DNA of 38,537 bases, taken from Anaerolineae bacterium (lineage in GTDB: Bacteria; Chloroflexota; Anaerolineae; JAFGEY01). The stretch spans positions 1-38,537 of the forward strand of contig JADHXD010000035.1 of the NCBI GenBank assembly GCA_016783145.1, read 5' to 3'. The notes under the pieces are model-generated. The model ran no database searches. It worked only from the letters and a program-made list of their open reading frames with translations, and was not told the DNA's origin. The stretch's first letter is position 1. Each line of letters starts with the position of its first letter. This document shows, piece by piece, positions 26,481 to 33,907 of this stretch. Both the position numbers and the translations under genes were made by a program.

Positions 26481-27458
26481 CTATGATTGCTCGCCCAGAG
26501 GGCTCACGCCATCTGGCAGTGATCCCGCAGCAAGACCCTCTTGCGCGGTGAGATAACCATCCTCCACCAATACACGCTTCAGCGCCGCAATCGCCACCTC
26601 GATCATACTGTCATCGGGCTCACGAGTGGTAAGCTTTTGCATGGCCAGGCCAGGTGAGACGAGGACCTTGACCCACCACCGGTTGCCGTGGCGAGCACCG
26701 TACTTGAGCCATTCGTAGGAAACGCCCACGATCAGCGGGATAAGGACAAGGCGCGAGGCAAGGCGCACCAGCAGAGAAGGTCGTCCCACCAGGCTAAAGA
26801 CCAGCACGGAGATGATCACGGTCACCAGAATGAACGAAGTGCCACAGCGCTTGTGGGCCTTGGTGTACGTCCGAACCGTGTCCACGGTCAGCGGCGCACC
26901 ATCCTCAAAGGCGTGGACGGTCTTGTGCTCGGCACCGTGGTACGCGAACACACGACGGATATCAGGCAAGTAGCCCACGCCCCAGATATAGGCCACCACG
27001 AAGAACAGGCGGATCAGCCCTTCGACCAGGTTGCTGACCAGCGCGCTTGCGATGTACCGATCCGCCAACCGGGCAAGCAGGGCTGGCAGGAGGAAGAATA
27101 GCCCGACCGCCAGTGCCAGCGAAAGGATGATCGCTCCCCAGGCGATAGAGGCGGAAAAGGCAGACTCGGGAGACTCGGGGGCTTCTCCAGCGCCGCCGGC
27201 CGCAGACTCTCCCTGGACAGCGACTTCCGCCGAGTACATGAGCGTGCGCATCCCCAGAACCAGCGTATCCCACAACATTGTGATGCCGCGCAGGAAGGGC
27301 ACCTTGACCAGCCAACTGCCATAGATCGCCTGGTTCAGTGGCTCACTATGCACCACAACCGTGCCGTTTGGGGCCCGGACGGCCACAGCCATCGACTTGG
27401 CTCCCCGCATCATCACCCCTTCCATCACTGCTTGTCCGCCATAGTGCAGCTCACCCAC
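26481..27458 (-). CDS. DUF1385 (YqhQ-like) membrane protein
   Basis: A 325-residue membrane protein of unknown function. The signature is at the N-terminus, YGGQAVMEGVMMRG, followed by IYGSWLVKVPFLRG. About five hydrophobic segments (for example IAWGAIILSLALAVGLFFLL, FILVTVIISVLVFSL) surround the conserved AYHGAEHKTVHAFE with paired histidines, which could bind metal. B. subtilis YqhQ is the named relative. The GTG at 27458 is used because the in-frame upstream codons (back to a TTG at 27557) cross the promoter at 27547-27519 and there is no in-frame ATG; GGAGGG lies about 9 nt upstream. It is divergent from nfnA and may be the first gene of the minus-strand run that includes dinG. Confidence 0.88.
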   Translation of the reverse strand: MGELHYGGQAVMEGVMMRGAKSMAVAVRAPNGTVVVHSEPLNQAIYGSWLVKVPFLRGITMLWDTLVLGMRTLMYSAEVAVQGESAAGGAGEAPESPESAFSASIAWGAIILSLALAVGLFFLLPALLARLADRYIASALVSNLVEGLIRLFFVVAYIWGVGYLPDIRRVFAYHGAEHKTVHAFEDGAPLTVDTVRTYTKAHKRCGTSFILVTVIISVLVFSLVGRPSLLVRLASRLVLIPLIVGVSYEWLKYGARHGNRWWVKVLVSPGLAMQKLTTREPDDSMIEVAIAALKRVLVEDGYLTAQEGLAAGSLPDGVSPLGEQS

Positions 27459-27518
27459 GTGTTTGCGCCCTCCATCCCTGCCATCCGTCTCTGTCGCACT
27501 GATCCGAGTACCTGCAAG

Positions 27519-27547
27519 AGCATACCACACTGGGCAAAGGTTGTCAA
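27519..27547 (-). promoter_or_regulatory. Promoter for the DUF1385 gene
   Basis: On the minus strand TTGACA (27547-27542), a 17-nt spacer ending in TGG, and TATGCT (27524-27519). Perfect -35, extended -10. It decides the GTG start at 27458, since the longer frame would begin inside the promoter. Confidence 0.78.
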
Positions 27548-27589
27548 AAGGCAGCACCCCCTCGAGGCTGCGGCCCGATCCTTTTGACA
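27542..27589. repeat. Inverted repeat covering both -35 boxes of the DUF1385/nfnA divergent promoters
   Basis: TGTCAAAAGG (27542-27551) and CCTTTTGACA (27580-27589) are exact inverted repeats with a 28-bp centre. A second, inner pair GCAGC (27551-27555) and GCTGC (27567-27571) adds to the symmetry. Each outer arm contains a -35 hexamer (TTGACA) plus four more bases. It could be a binding site for a regulator acting on both genes, or chance similarity of two promoters. Confidence 0.5.
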
Positions 27590-27612
27590 GTGACGTCGTT
27601 CAGTTATATAAT
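27584..27612 (+). promoter_or_regulatory. Full-consensus sigma-70 promoter for the nfnA operon
   Basis: TTGACA (27584-27589), exactly 17 nt, then TATAAT (27607-27612). Both hexamers match the consensus at every position, which suggests a high basal rate unless repressed. Transcription should begin near 27619, leaving a leader of about 118 nt. Confidence 0.82.
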
Positions 27613-27634
27613 GGCGACGTCCTACGGGCATAAG

Positions 27635-27709
27635 CAGCAGCGTTCTTGCCCTGCTGCCATCGTGGTTTCCAGGTCAGCAGGTATCTGCCAGCTCTTTGCC
27701 CCACGATGG
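27635..27709 (+). promoter_or_regulatory. Structured 5' leader of nfnA (candidate cis-regulatory RNA)
   Basis: Two perfect stems lie side by side: CAGCAG (27635-27640) with CTGCTG (27651-27656), and CCATCGTGG (27657-27665) with CCACGATGG (27701-27709). The second encloses a 35-nt region containing further self-complementary bits (CAG-GTAT-CTG, 27678-27687). The structure ends 14 nt before the AGGAGG ribosome site (27724-27729). It does not match a riboswitch class I can recognise. It might regulate translation, transcript stability or attenuation, or have no role. Confidence 0.45.
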
Positions 27710-27736
27710 ATTCAGTCACAATCAGGAGGCTACAGG

Positions 27737-28603
27737 GTGTACAAGATCCTCGAGAAAGAAGTCCTGAGCGATGTCAACAAGCTGATGATAGTAGAGGCGC
27801 CCAGGATCGCTCGCAAGGCGCAGGCTGGCCAGTTTGTGATCGTTCGCATCGACGAAAAGGGAGAGCGAATACCCCTGACTATCGCGGACTTTGATCGCAG
27901 CGTAGGCACGATCACGATCATCTTTCAGGAGGTGGGCAAGTCTACGATGAAGCTCGGCTCATTGGAGGCAGGCGACTCGCTGGTTGACTTTGTGGGCCCG
28001 CTTGGGCATCCCAGCGAGGTCGAGGACTTTGGCACCGTGGTATGCATCGGCGGTGGAGTGGGCATTGCGCCAGTATACCCTATTGCCCGCGCGCTCAAGG
28101 AGGCCGGGAACACGGTCCTGGGGATCATCGGCGCCCGCTCCAAGGACCTGCTCTTCTGGGAAGACAGGATGCGCCAGGCCTGTGATGAGTTGGTCGTGTG
28201 CACCGACGATGGGTCGTACGGACGGATGGCGCTGGTGACCATGCCCCTCAAGGAGATACTGGAATCTCGCGACGACGTGACACACGTATGGGCCATTGGT
28301 CCGGCGATCATGATGAAATTCTGCGCGAGAACCACAGAACCCTTTGGCACTCACACGATAGTCAGCCTGAACTCGATTATGGTCGACGGCACCGGGATGT
28401 GCGGTGCGTGTCGCGTGGCGGTAGGTGGGCAAACCAGGTTTGTCTGCGTGGATGGTCCTGAGTTTGATGGACATCAGGTGGATTGGGACCTGCTCATGTC
28501 ACGGCAGAGGATCTACCTGGACGAGGAAAAACGAGCGGTGGACGACTGGGACCACGAGCATGCGTGTGGATGCGGGCACGAGCAGGCAGAGGAGAAGCGC
28601 TGA
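27737..28603 (+). CDS. nfnA: NADH-dependent ferredoxin:NADP+ oxidoreductase subunit A (FNR-like, FAD and [2Fe-2S])
   Basis: A 288-residue homologue of the small subunit of NfnAB (also sulfide dehydrogenase SudB), a flavin-based electron-bifurcating enzyme that couples NADH and ferredoxin to NADP+. The FNR-type fold has the FAD region (IPLTIADF near 45-52) and the nucleotide site CIGGGVGIAPVYPIARALKEAG (103-124). The C-terminal [2Fe-2S] site is MVDGTGMCGACR...FVC, with Asp217, Cys222, Cys225 and Cys237; an Asp ligand is known for NfnA of Thermotoga. The tail reads HEHACGCGHEQ, an extra Cys/His cluster. GTG at 27737 has a perfect AGGAGG 7 nt upstream; the open frame upstream begins in the promoter. 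It overlaps nfnB by one base. Confidence 0.9.
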   Translation: MYKILEKEVLSDVNKLMIVEAPRIARKAQAGQFVIVRIDEKGERIPLTIADFDRSVGTITIIFQEVGKSTMKLGSLEAGDSLVDFVGPLGHPSEVEDFGTVVCIGGGVGIAPVYPIARALKEAGNTVLGIIGARSKDLLFWEDRMRQACDELVVCTDDGSYGRMALVTMPLKEILESRDDVTHVWAIGPAIMMKFCARTTEPFGTHTIVSLNSIMVDGTGMCGACRVAVGGQTRFVCVDGPEFDGHQVDWDLLMSRQRIYLDEEKRAVDDWDHEHACGCGHEQAEEKR

Positions 28604-30051
28604 TGTCAGATCTGAAACCGAAGGAACGAATGGCCATTCCGCGCCAGCCGATGCCAGAGCAGCCTGCAGGCGAGCGGCGCGCGAACTTTTCCGAGGTCGC
28701 TCTGGGCCTTACGCCCGAGATGGCTCAGCAAGAAGCGGAGCGCTGCATCCAATGCAAGAACTCACCGTGCGTGCAGGGGTGTCCTGTGGAAGTGCCGATT
28801 CCAGAGTTCATCATGGCCCTCCGCGATGGCGACATGCGTGAGTCCGCTCGCATCCTCAAGAGCAAGAACAACCTGCCCGCTATCTGCGGCCGAGTCTGTC
28901 CGCAAGAGACCCAATGCGAAGTGCTGTGCACCCTGGGCAAGCGAACGAAGCCCGTAGCCATTGGCCGGCTCGAGCGCTATGTGGCTGACTGGGAGCTTGG
29001 GCACGGAGATGCTCCGCCGGAAAAGCCGCAACCGACAGGCCACCGGGTGGCAGTCATCGGCGCTGGGCCTGCCGGCCTGACGTGTGCCGGTGATCTCGCC
29101 AAGATGGGACACCGCGTCGAGATCTTTGAATCGTTGCACGCACCCGGCGGCGTCCTGGTCTATGGCATCCCAGAGTTCCGCCTTCCCAAGGACGTTGTCC
29201 GCGCTGAAGTAGACTATGTCAAGAGCCTCGGTGTGGAGATCCGTCTCGACACCGTCGTCGGCTACCTGTACACCATCAACGAACTGCTAAACGACGAACA
29301 CTTTGATGCGATCTTTCTGGGCACTGGGGCTGGGCTGCCGATGTTCCTGAATATCCCGGGAGTGAACCACATCGGCGTCTATTCGGCCAACGAGTTTCTG
29401 ACGCGCGTCAACCTGATGAAGGGCTATCTGTTCCCCCTCTATGACACCCCGGTCAGCGTGGGCAAGCGTGTGGCCGTGATCGGGGCCGGCAACGTCGCCA
29501 TGGACTCTGCGCGCTGCGCGCTGCGTATCGGCACGCTCCAGGCGCAGCTGAAGGGAGAGGATCCACCCGAGGTGCACATCGTCTATCGCCGCTCGCGGAC
29601 CGAGGTGCCTGCGCGTGCGGAAGAGGTGCATCATGCGGAAGAAGAGGGGATCGTGTTTGACTTTCTGACCAACCCGATCGAAGTGTTGGGTGACACAGAA
29701 GGTCACGTCTGCGGCATGCGGTGCATCCGCATGGAGTTGGGCGAGCCCGACGCAAGCGGGCGTCGACGTCCGGTGCCTATCGAGGGTTCAGAGTTTGAGA
29801 TGGAGGCCGATACCGTCGTCATGGCTCTCGGCACCCAGCCCAACCCGCTCGTCTTCACAGAGTCAGGGGGATTGGAGCGCACGCGTTGGGGCACCGTCGT
29901 AGCCGACGAACACGCAGGCAGAACCACCAAGGACCGCGTTTGGGCAGGTGGCGACATCGTCACCGGTGCAGCGACCGTGATCAGTGCGATGGGAGCTGGC
30001 AAGCGCGCCGCAGCGGACATCGACCAGTATCTGAGAAACAATGCGGACTGA
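28603..30051 (+). CDS. nfnB: NfnB / glutamate-synthase small-chain-like FAD iron-sulfur oxidoreductase
   Basis: A 482-residue large subunit of the NfnAB pair. The N-terminal iron-sulfur domain has CIQCKNSPCVQGC (Cys48, 51, 56, 60) and CGRVCPQETQCEVLC (Cys95, 99, 105, 109), two [4Fe-4S] clusters; the Glu in CPQE occupies the place where NfnB of Thermotoga uses a Glu ligand (from memory). Next are an FAD site, VIGAGPAGLTCAGDLA (151-166), and a second Rossmann motif VIGAGNVAMDSARCALR for NADP(H). The same fold occurs in GltD, but adjacency to nfnA favours an Nfn function: 2 NADP+ + NADH + 2 reduced ferredoxin. ATG at 28603 overlaps the nfnA stop (TGATG), with GGAG upstream. No glutamate synthase large chain is in the window. 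Confidence 0.9.
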   Translation: MSDLKPKERMAIPRQPMPEQPAGERRANFSEVALGLTPEMAQQEAERCIQCKNSPCVQGCPVEVPIPEFIMALRDGDMRESARILKSKNNLPAICGRVCPQETQCEVLCTLGKRTKPVAIGRLERYVADWELGHGDAPPEKPQPTGHRVAVIGAGPAGLTCAGDLAKMGHRVEIFESLHAPGGVLVYGIPEFRLPKDVVRAEVDYVKSLGVEIRLDTVVGYLYTINELLNDEHFDAIFLGTGAGLPMFLNIPGVNHIGVYSANEFLTRVNLMKGYLFPLYDTPVSVGKRVAVIGAGNVAMDSARCALRIGTLQAQLKGEDPPEVHIVYRRSRTEVPARAEEVHHAEEEGIVFDFLTNPIEVLGDTEGHVCGMRCIRMELGEPDASGRRRPVPIEGSEFEMEADTVVMALGTQPNPLVFTESGGLERTRWGTVVADEHAGRTTKDRVWAGGDIVTGAATVISAMGAGKRAAADIDQYLRNNAD

Positions 30052-30182
30052 GCCCAACCAGAAACACATCCGTCTGGAAGCCCTGGGGTGCCCCTGACCG
30101 GATGGGACGCACATACGACTCTAGCCAGAATATCCAGAGCTGTCCGCATCCGGGCGGGCTCGCACGAAAGGAAAATGCGTTC

Positions 30183-31166
30183 ATGGCAGACATATCGACT
30201 AGATACCTGGGGTTGGCGCTCAAGAGCCCCATCATCGTAGGCAGCTCGGGGCTGACGAGCTCTGTGGACCGCATCCTGGAACTCGAGGAATGCGGCGCCG
30301 GGGCAGTCGTCCTCAAATCCATTTTCGAGGAAGAGATCGCGTTTGAGTATGAGGAAACGCTCAGAGAGGCCTCCGGATCCTACAACGTCGAGCAGTTTGA
30401 CTACTATGACTACCAGGTAAAGGAAGACCGGCTGGCCAAGTACGTACAACTGATCCAAGAGGCAAAGAAACGCGCCGCTATTCCAGTGATCGCGAGCGTG
30501 AACTGTACCTATTCTCACGAGTGGGCCTTCTTTGCACGACGACTGGAGGCGGCTGGTGCCGATGCGCTGGAACTCAACATGTTCTTCTCGCCCTTTGACC
30601 TGAGCCGTAGCAGCGCCGCAACAGAAAAGCTCTATATCGACATAGTCGAGAAGGTCAGGGCCCAGGTCTCCATCCCTATCGCCCTAAAGATCAGCTACTA
30701 CTTTACCAATCTGGCGTCCATGATACAGCGGTTATCCCAAAGCGGCATCTCGGGCATGGTGCTCTTTAACCGCTCGTATAGCCCTGACTTTGAGATCGAC
30801 ACCTGCAAGGTGACTTCGGCGAACGTCCTGAGCGTGCCAGCAGAGCTGGCAATTCCTCTGCGCTGGATCGCGGTCATGGCCAGCCGGGTGGACTGCGATC
30901 TTGCCGCTTCCACGGGCATTCACGACGGCAAAGCGGTCATCAAACAGATACTGGCTGGAGCCAAGGCGGTCCAGGTCGTCTCCGCACTGTACAAGAATGG
31001 AACCAAACGCCTTCAGGAGATGGTCGATGAGCTGCAGACCTGGATGATCCGCAACGAATACTATGCCCTCGATCAGTTCCGTGGCAAGATGAGCCAGGCC
31101 CAGAGCGGCGATCCCGCCGTGTACGAGAGGGTCCAGTTCATGAAGCACTTTGGCGGTCTGCAGTAG
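30183..31166 (+). CDS. Dihydroorotate dehydrogenase-like flavoprotein
   Basis: A 327-residue TIM-barrel FMN protein of the class 1 dihydroorotate dehydrogenase superfamily. The N-terminus TRYLGLALKSPIIVGSSGLT and GAGAVVLKSIFEEE are typical of it. The substrate-loop region is ELNMFFSPFD where true PyrD has a conserved NxSCPN-type loop, and the FMN phosphate region is STGIHDGKAVIKQILAGAKAVQV. So it belongs to the 'dihydroorotate dehydrogenase-like' branch, probably with a different substrate. ATG at 30183; AAGGA about 9 nt upstream. It follows nfnB by 131 bp without a visible terminator, and the next gene begins 4 bp after its stop. Pyrimidine genes are not adjacent. Electron acceptor unknown; coupling to NfnAB is only a guess. 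Confidence 0.82.
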   Translation: MADISTRYLGLALKSPIIVGSSGLTSSVDRILELEECGAGAVVLKSIFEEEIAFEYEETLREASGSYNVEQFDYYDYQVKEDRLAKYVQLIQEAKKRAAIPVIASVNCTYSHEWAFFARRLEAAGADALELNMFFSPFDLSRSSAATEKLYIDIVEKVRAQVSIPIALKISYYFTNLASMIQRLSQSGISGMVLFNRSYSPDFEIDTCKVTSANVLSVPAELAIPLRWIAVMASRVDCDLAASTGIHDGKAVIKQILAGAKAVQVVSALYKNGTKRLQEMVDELQTWMIRNEYYALDQFRGKMSQAQSGDPAVYERVQFMKHFGGLQ

Positions 31167-31170
31167 ATCG

Positions 31171-31497
31171 ATGCATATCACAGTCGAGATCAACGCCGGG
31201 GCCTGCGGCCTTGGAACAACTCTCCGGACCCACTCATCAGATGGCAGGAATGTGACCCTACAGGTCGAAAGCGATTGTCCGCGGGTCGCTGCCCTGGGCG
31301 CGGAGTTGACCTGCTTGGATGCCTTTGAGCAGGTGCTGCTCAAGCCGTTGATCGAGACGACTCCCGCGCTCCTATCGGCCCGGCACAAACTGCACACCAC
31401 TTGCCCGGTGCCAGTAGGTATCCTGAAGGCTGTCGAAGCATCGGCTGGATTGGCTCTTCCAGCCCCGTGCGCGCTCACCATCAGCCGGACCGAGTGA
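31171..31497 (+). CDS. Small conserved protein of unknown function (INAGxCG motif)
   Basis: A 108-residue cytoplasmic protein. It begins MHITVEINAGACGLGTTL and contains VTLQVESDCPRVAAL, then TTCPVPVGILKAVEASAGLALP and a final PCALTIS. Four cysteines lie in short conserved-looking contexts (ACG, SDC, TTC, PC), which suggests metal or cluster binding. I recall a short uncharacterised family with an NAGxCG start in anaerobic bacteria and archaea (I believe catalogued as DUF6951), but cannot verify this. ATG at 31171 is only 4 bp after the preceding stop; the ribosome site is weak. 4 bp later the methyltransferase begins, so it is surely cotranscribed. Confidence 0.75.
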   Translation: MHITVEINAGACGLGTTLRTHSSDGRNVTLQVESDCPRVAALGAELTCLDAFEQVLLKPLIETTPALLSARHKLHTTCPVPVGILKAVEASAGLALPAPCALTISRTE

Positions 31498-31501
31498 CCG
31501 C

Positions 31502-32107
31502 ATGCCGATCATGGATCATTTCTCACTCATTGCGCCTTACTATGACCGGGCGATCCCGTTCCAGAACGCCGAACCCTTGCTCACGCACGTATCACCGGAA
31601 CCAGGTCACCGGTTACTTGACGTGGGCGGTGGCACGGGACGAGTGGCACAAGGGTTTGTGGGGCGCGTTGCCCAGGTCTGCGTCCTCGATCCGTCTGTCG
31701 GGATGCTTGCCCAAAGTCGGCGCAAGGGAATCTGCATCACTCAAGGCGAGTCCGAGTGGTTGCCCTTTGGCGCAGAGGTCTTTGATCGGATCATCGTGAT
31801 CGATGCCTTTCACCACCTGCTCGACCAGAAGGCAGCAGCCCGTGAGTTGATGCGAGTCCTGGCCTGCGGCGGTAGGCTGGTCATCGAGGAACCCGATATT
31901 GCACACTGGGGGGTCAGGCTTGTCGCGGTCGCAGAAAAGCTGTTGCTGATGCGCAGCCACTTCTGCCCTCCGCGAGCGATCCAGGCGGTGTTCCAGGGAC
32001 TCGGTGCGCGGGCACGCGTTGCGCGCCAGGGCCACACAGCGTGGGTGATCGTGGACAAGGGATGGGAGATGGCGAGAACCATTGGCCCGCGAGGAGATAA
32101 AGGGTGA
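31502..32107 (+). CDS. SAM-dependent class I methyltransferase
   Basis: A 201-residue cytosolic methyltransferase of the UbiE/Methyltransf_11 type. Motif I is LLDVGGGTGRVAQGF, motif II region VCVLDPS, then EWLPFGAEVFDRIIVIDAFHH (motif post-II) and ACGGRLVIEEPD. The N-terminus MDHFSLIAPYYDRAIPF is the usual lead-in of the family. Substrate unknown; a quinone or small molecule is possible. ATG at 31502; ATG at 31511 (MDH...) is a second choice. The stop overlaps the GTG of plsX by 4 bp (GTGA), so the two are translationally coupled, which may tie it to lipid metabolism. Confidence 0.85.
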   Translation: MPIMDHFSLIAPYYDRAIPFQNAEPLLTHVSPEPGHRLLDVGGGTGRVAQGFVGRVAQVCVLDPSVGMLAQSRRKGICITQGESEWLPFGAEVFDRIIVIDAFHHLLDQKAAARELMRVLACGGRLVIEEPDIAHWGVRLVAVAEKLLLMRSHFCPPRAIQAVFQGLGARARVARQGHTAWVIVDKGWEMARTIGPRGDKG

Positions 32108-33141
32108 AGATCGTACTGGACGCGATGGGGGGAGATCACGCCCCAGGTGTCGTGATCGACGGAGCCGTTCAGGCAGCTCGCGAGCTGGGGGTAGAGATTG
32201 TCCTTGTCGGTCCGGAGAGCAAGATACAACCCGAGCTCGCCCGCCACGACACGGCTGGGCTGCCTATCTCCCTGGTCCACGCAGACCAGGTGATCGAGAT
32301 GGACGAACACGTGGACGCCGTCAAGCGCAAACGGGATGCCTCCATCCGCGTGGGCATGCGGCTGGTACACGATGGGAAGGCAGATGCGTTCGTCTCAGCC
32401 GGGAACAGTGGGGCCGTGATGGCATCAGCCATCTTTGATCTGCGCCGCATCCGTGGCATCAAGCGTCCGGCCCTGGCTGTGGTGTACCCCGGCTCGCCCA
32501 CGCCTGCCCTGCTGATCGACAATGGCGCCAATACCGATCCCACTCCCGAGAACCTGGTGCAGTTCGCGCAGATGGGGACGATTTATGCCGAGAAGTTGCT
32601 GGCGATCAAGAACCCACGAGTCGCCATCGTGTCCAACGGAGAGGAGGCCGACAAGGGCAACCAGCTCGTGCGTGAGACGTTTCCCCTGCTGCAGTCAAGC
32701 GGGTTGAACTTTGTCGGCAATGCGGAGGGCAAGGACGTGACCAAGGGAATCGCCGATGTGATCGTCACCGACGGGTTCACCGGCAACGTGATGATCAAGC
32801 TCTCCGAGGGACTGGTGAGCTTCCTGGCCCGCCTTCTGAGGGCTGAGCTCACAGGAGGACTGCTTAACAAGCTGGCCTTGGTCATGATGATCCCCGCACT
32901 CATCCTGGCACTGCCCGGCGCCCTGCTCCTGATCCCCACCCTACTCCGCCTGGCCAAGCGGTTCGACTATGCGGAGTACGGCGGCGCTCCGCTTCTGGGA
33001 GTCAACGGTGTGGTGATCATCGCCCACGGGCGCTCCAATGCCAAGGCGATCAAAAACGCTGTGCGAGTGGCTCGCGATTCCGTAACTGCGGGCCTGGTCG
33101 ATGTGATCAAACAAGGTCTATCCACCAGAGCAAGCAGCTAG
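32104..33141 (+). CDS. plsX: Phosphate acyltransferase PlsX
   Basis: A 345-residue enzyme that converts acyl-ACP and phosphate to acyl-phosphate for PlsY in phospholipid synthesis. Signatures: LDAMGGDHAPGVVIDG (5-20), SAGNSGAVMASA (98-109), DNGANTDPTPENLVQFA (139-155), SNGEEADKGNQLVRE (177-191), VTDGFTGNVMIKLSEG (221-236) and EYGGAPLLGVNGVVIIAHG (291-309). The hairpin before EYGG is unusually long and hydrophobic (about 254-284: LNKLALVMMIPALILALPGA then LLLIPTLL), about 14 residues more than in the B. subtilis protein by eye. Start is GTG at 32104, overlapping the methyltransferase stop; the NERD-like gene follows after 10 bp. fabD/fabH are not here. Confidence 0.95.
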   Translation: MKIVLDAMGGDHAPGVVIDGAVQAARELGVEIVLVGPESKIQPELARHDTAGLPISLVHADQVIEMDEHVDAVKRKRDASIRVGMRLVHDGKADAFVSAGNSGAVMASAIFDLRRIRGIKRPALAVVYPGSPTPALLIDNGANTDPTPENLVQFAQMGTIYAEKLLAIKNPRVAIVSNGEEADKGNQLVRETFPLLQSSGLNFVGNAEGKDVTKGIADVIVTDGFTGNVMIKLSEGLVSFLARLLRAELTGGLLNKLALVMMIPALILALPGALLLIPTLLRLAKRFDYAEYGGAPLLGVNGVVIIAHGRSNAKAIKNAVRVARDSVTAGLVDVIKQGLSTRASS

Positions 33142-33151
33142 AGAGGAACAA

Positions 33152-33862
33152 ATGCAAGTCTTTGTAAATGAGAGACGGATCAAGGTCAACAGCGATATCG
33201 GACGCTGGGCATCCTTGGGAGGCCTGGGCGTACTGATCGTAGGGATGGTTGTCTCGATCCGGAATCCGGGCCTCGTGTGGGTGAGCATGGCCAGCCTGGC
33301 CGTGGGTTTCCTTGCCAGCGTGGTTGGGGCCTACTATGCCAATCACTGGACGCGCACCCCTCGTGCCGACCAGATCCTGACGCAGGCCCTCAAGGGCATC
33401 AGCAACCAATACCATATTTATCACTATCTGCTGCCCGTCCCTCACGTCCTGCTTGGCCCCTCCGGGCTGTTCCTATTCCGCGCCTACCTGCACGAAGGCC
33501 CCATCCACTACGACGGAAGGAAATGGAAGCAGAAGCGCACCCTGGTCCGTTTCCTGGGGTTCAGCGGTCAAGACTCATTGGTCGACCCGGTGAGAGATGC
33601 CCTCTACGATGTCGAGCGACTCCGTCGCTGGTTGGCCAAGCGAATGCCAGGGGAGACGATCCCCGAGATCACCCCCTTCATCGTCTTTGTCCGTGACGGC
33701 GCCGAGCTGGATGCCGCCGAGACTGAGGTACCGGTGCTGCTCTACAAGCAGCTCAAGCGAAGCATCCGCCAGATCGACAAAGAGTGCACACAGCCGCTCG
33801 ACCAGGATGCGCTCTATGAGATCGAGCAGGTGATGCTTGGCGACAAGATCGACGAGCTGTAA
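33152..33862 (+). CDS. Membrane-anchored NERD-like domain protein, function unknown
   Basis: A 236-residue protein. A polar start is followed by two adjacent membrane segments (about 18-36 and 40-63). The soluble part shows LLPVPHVLLGPSGLFLFRAY and IHYDGRKWKQK, which resembles the NERD (nuclease-related) fold, where an H-V-x-x-G-P-x-G-x-F strand leads to a DGxxW turn. The catalytic D...ExK of functional NERD nucleases is not evident, as AYLHEGPI stands in the place of the xVK motif, so it may be inactive. The C-terminus is acidic (QDALYEIEQVMLGDKIDEL). ATG at 33152, ribosome site GAGAGGAA. It sits 10 bp after plsX and 45 bp before the coiled-coil gene. No function is known. Confidence 0.7.
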   Translation: MQVFVNERRIKVNSDIGRWASLGGLGVLIVGMVVSIRNPGLVWVSMASLAVGFLASVVGAYYANHWTRTPRADQILTQALKGISNQYHIYHYLLPVPHVLLGPSGLFLFRAYLHEGPIHYDGRKWKQKRTLVRFLGFSGQDSLVDPVRDALYDVERLRRWLAKRMPGETIPEITPFIVFVRDGAELDAAETEVPVLLYKQLKRSIRQIDKECTQPLDQDALYEIEQVMLGDKIDEL

Positions 33863-33907
33863 CCAGGGATCCCAAGAGCCAGACTACTCTAGAAAAGGAA
33901 CGATCAG

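Noticed and set aside
27584..27736. Extended N-terminus of NfnA starting at TTG 27584
   Set aside because: The TTG is the -35 box of the promoter; the GTG at 27737 has a perfect ribosome site.
30052..30182. Possible promoter or RNA element between nfnB and the DHODH-like gene
   Set aside because: A distant CCGGATG/CATCCGG pair and AT-poor sequence only; no convincing -10/-35 or fold.
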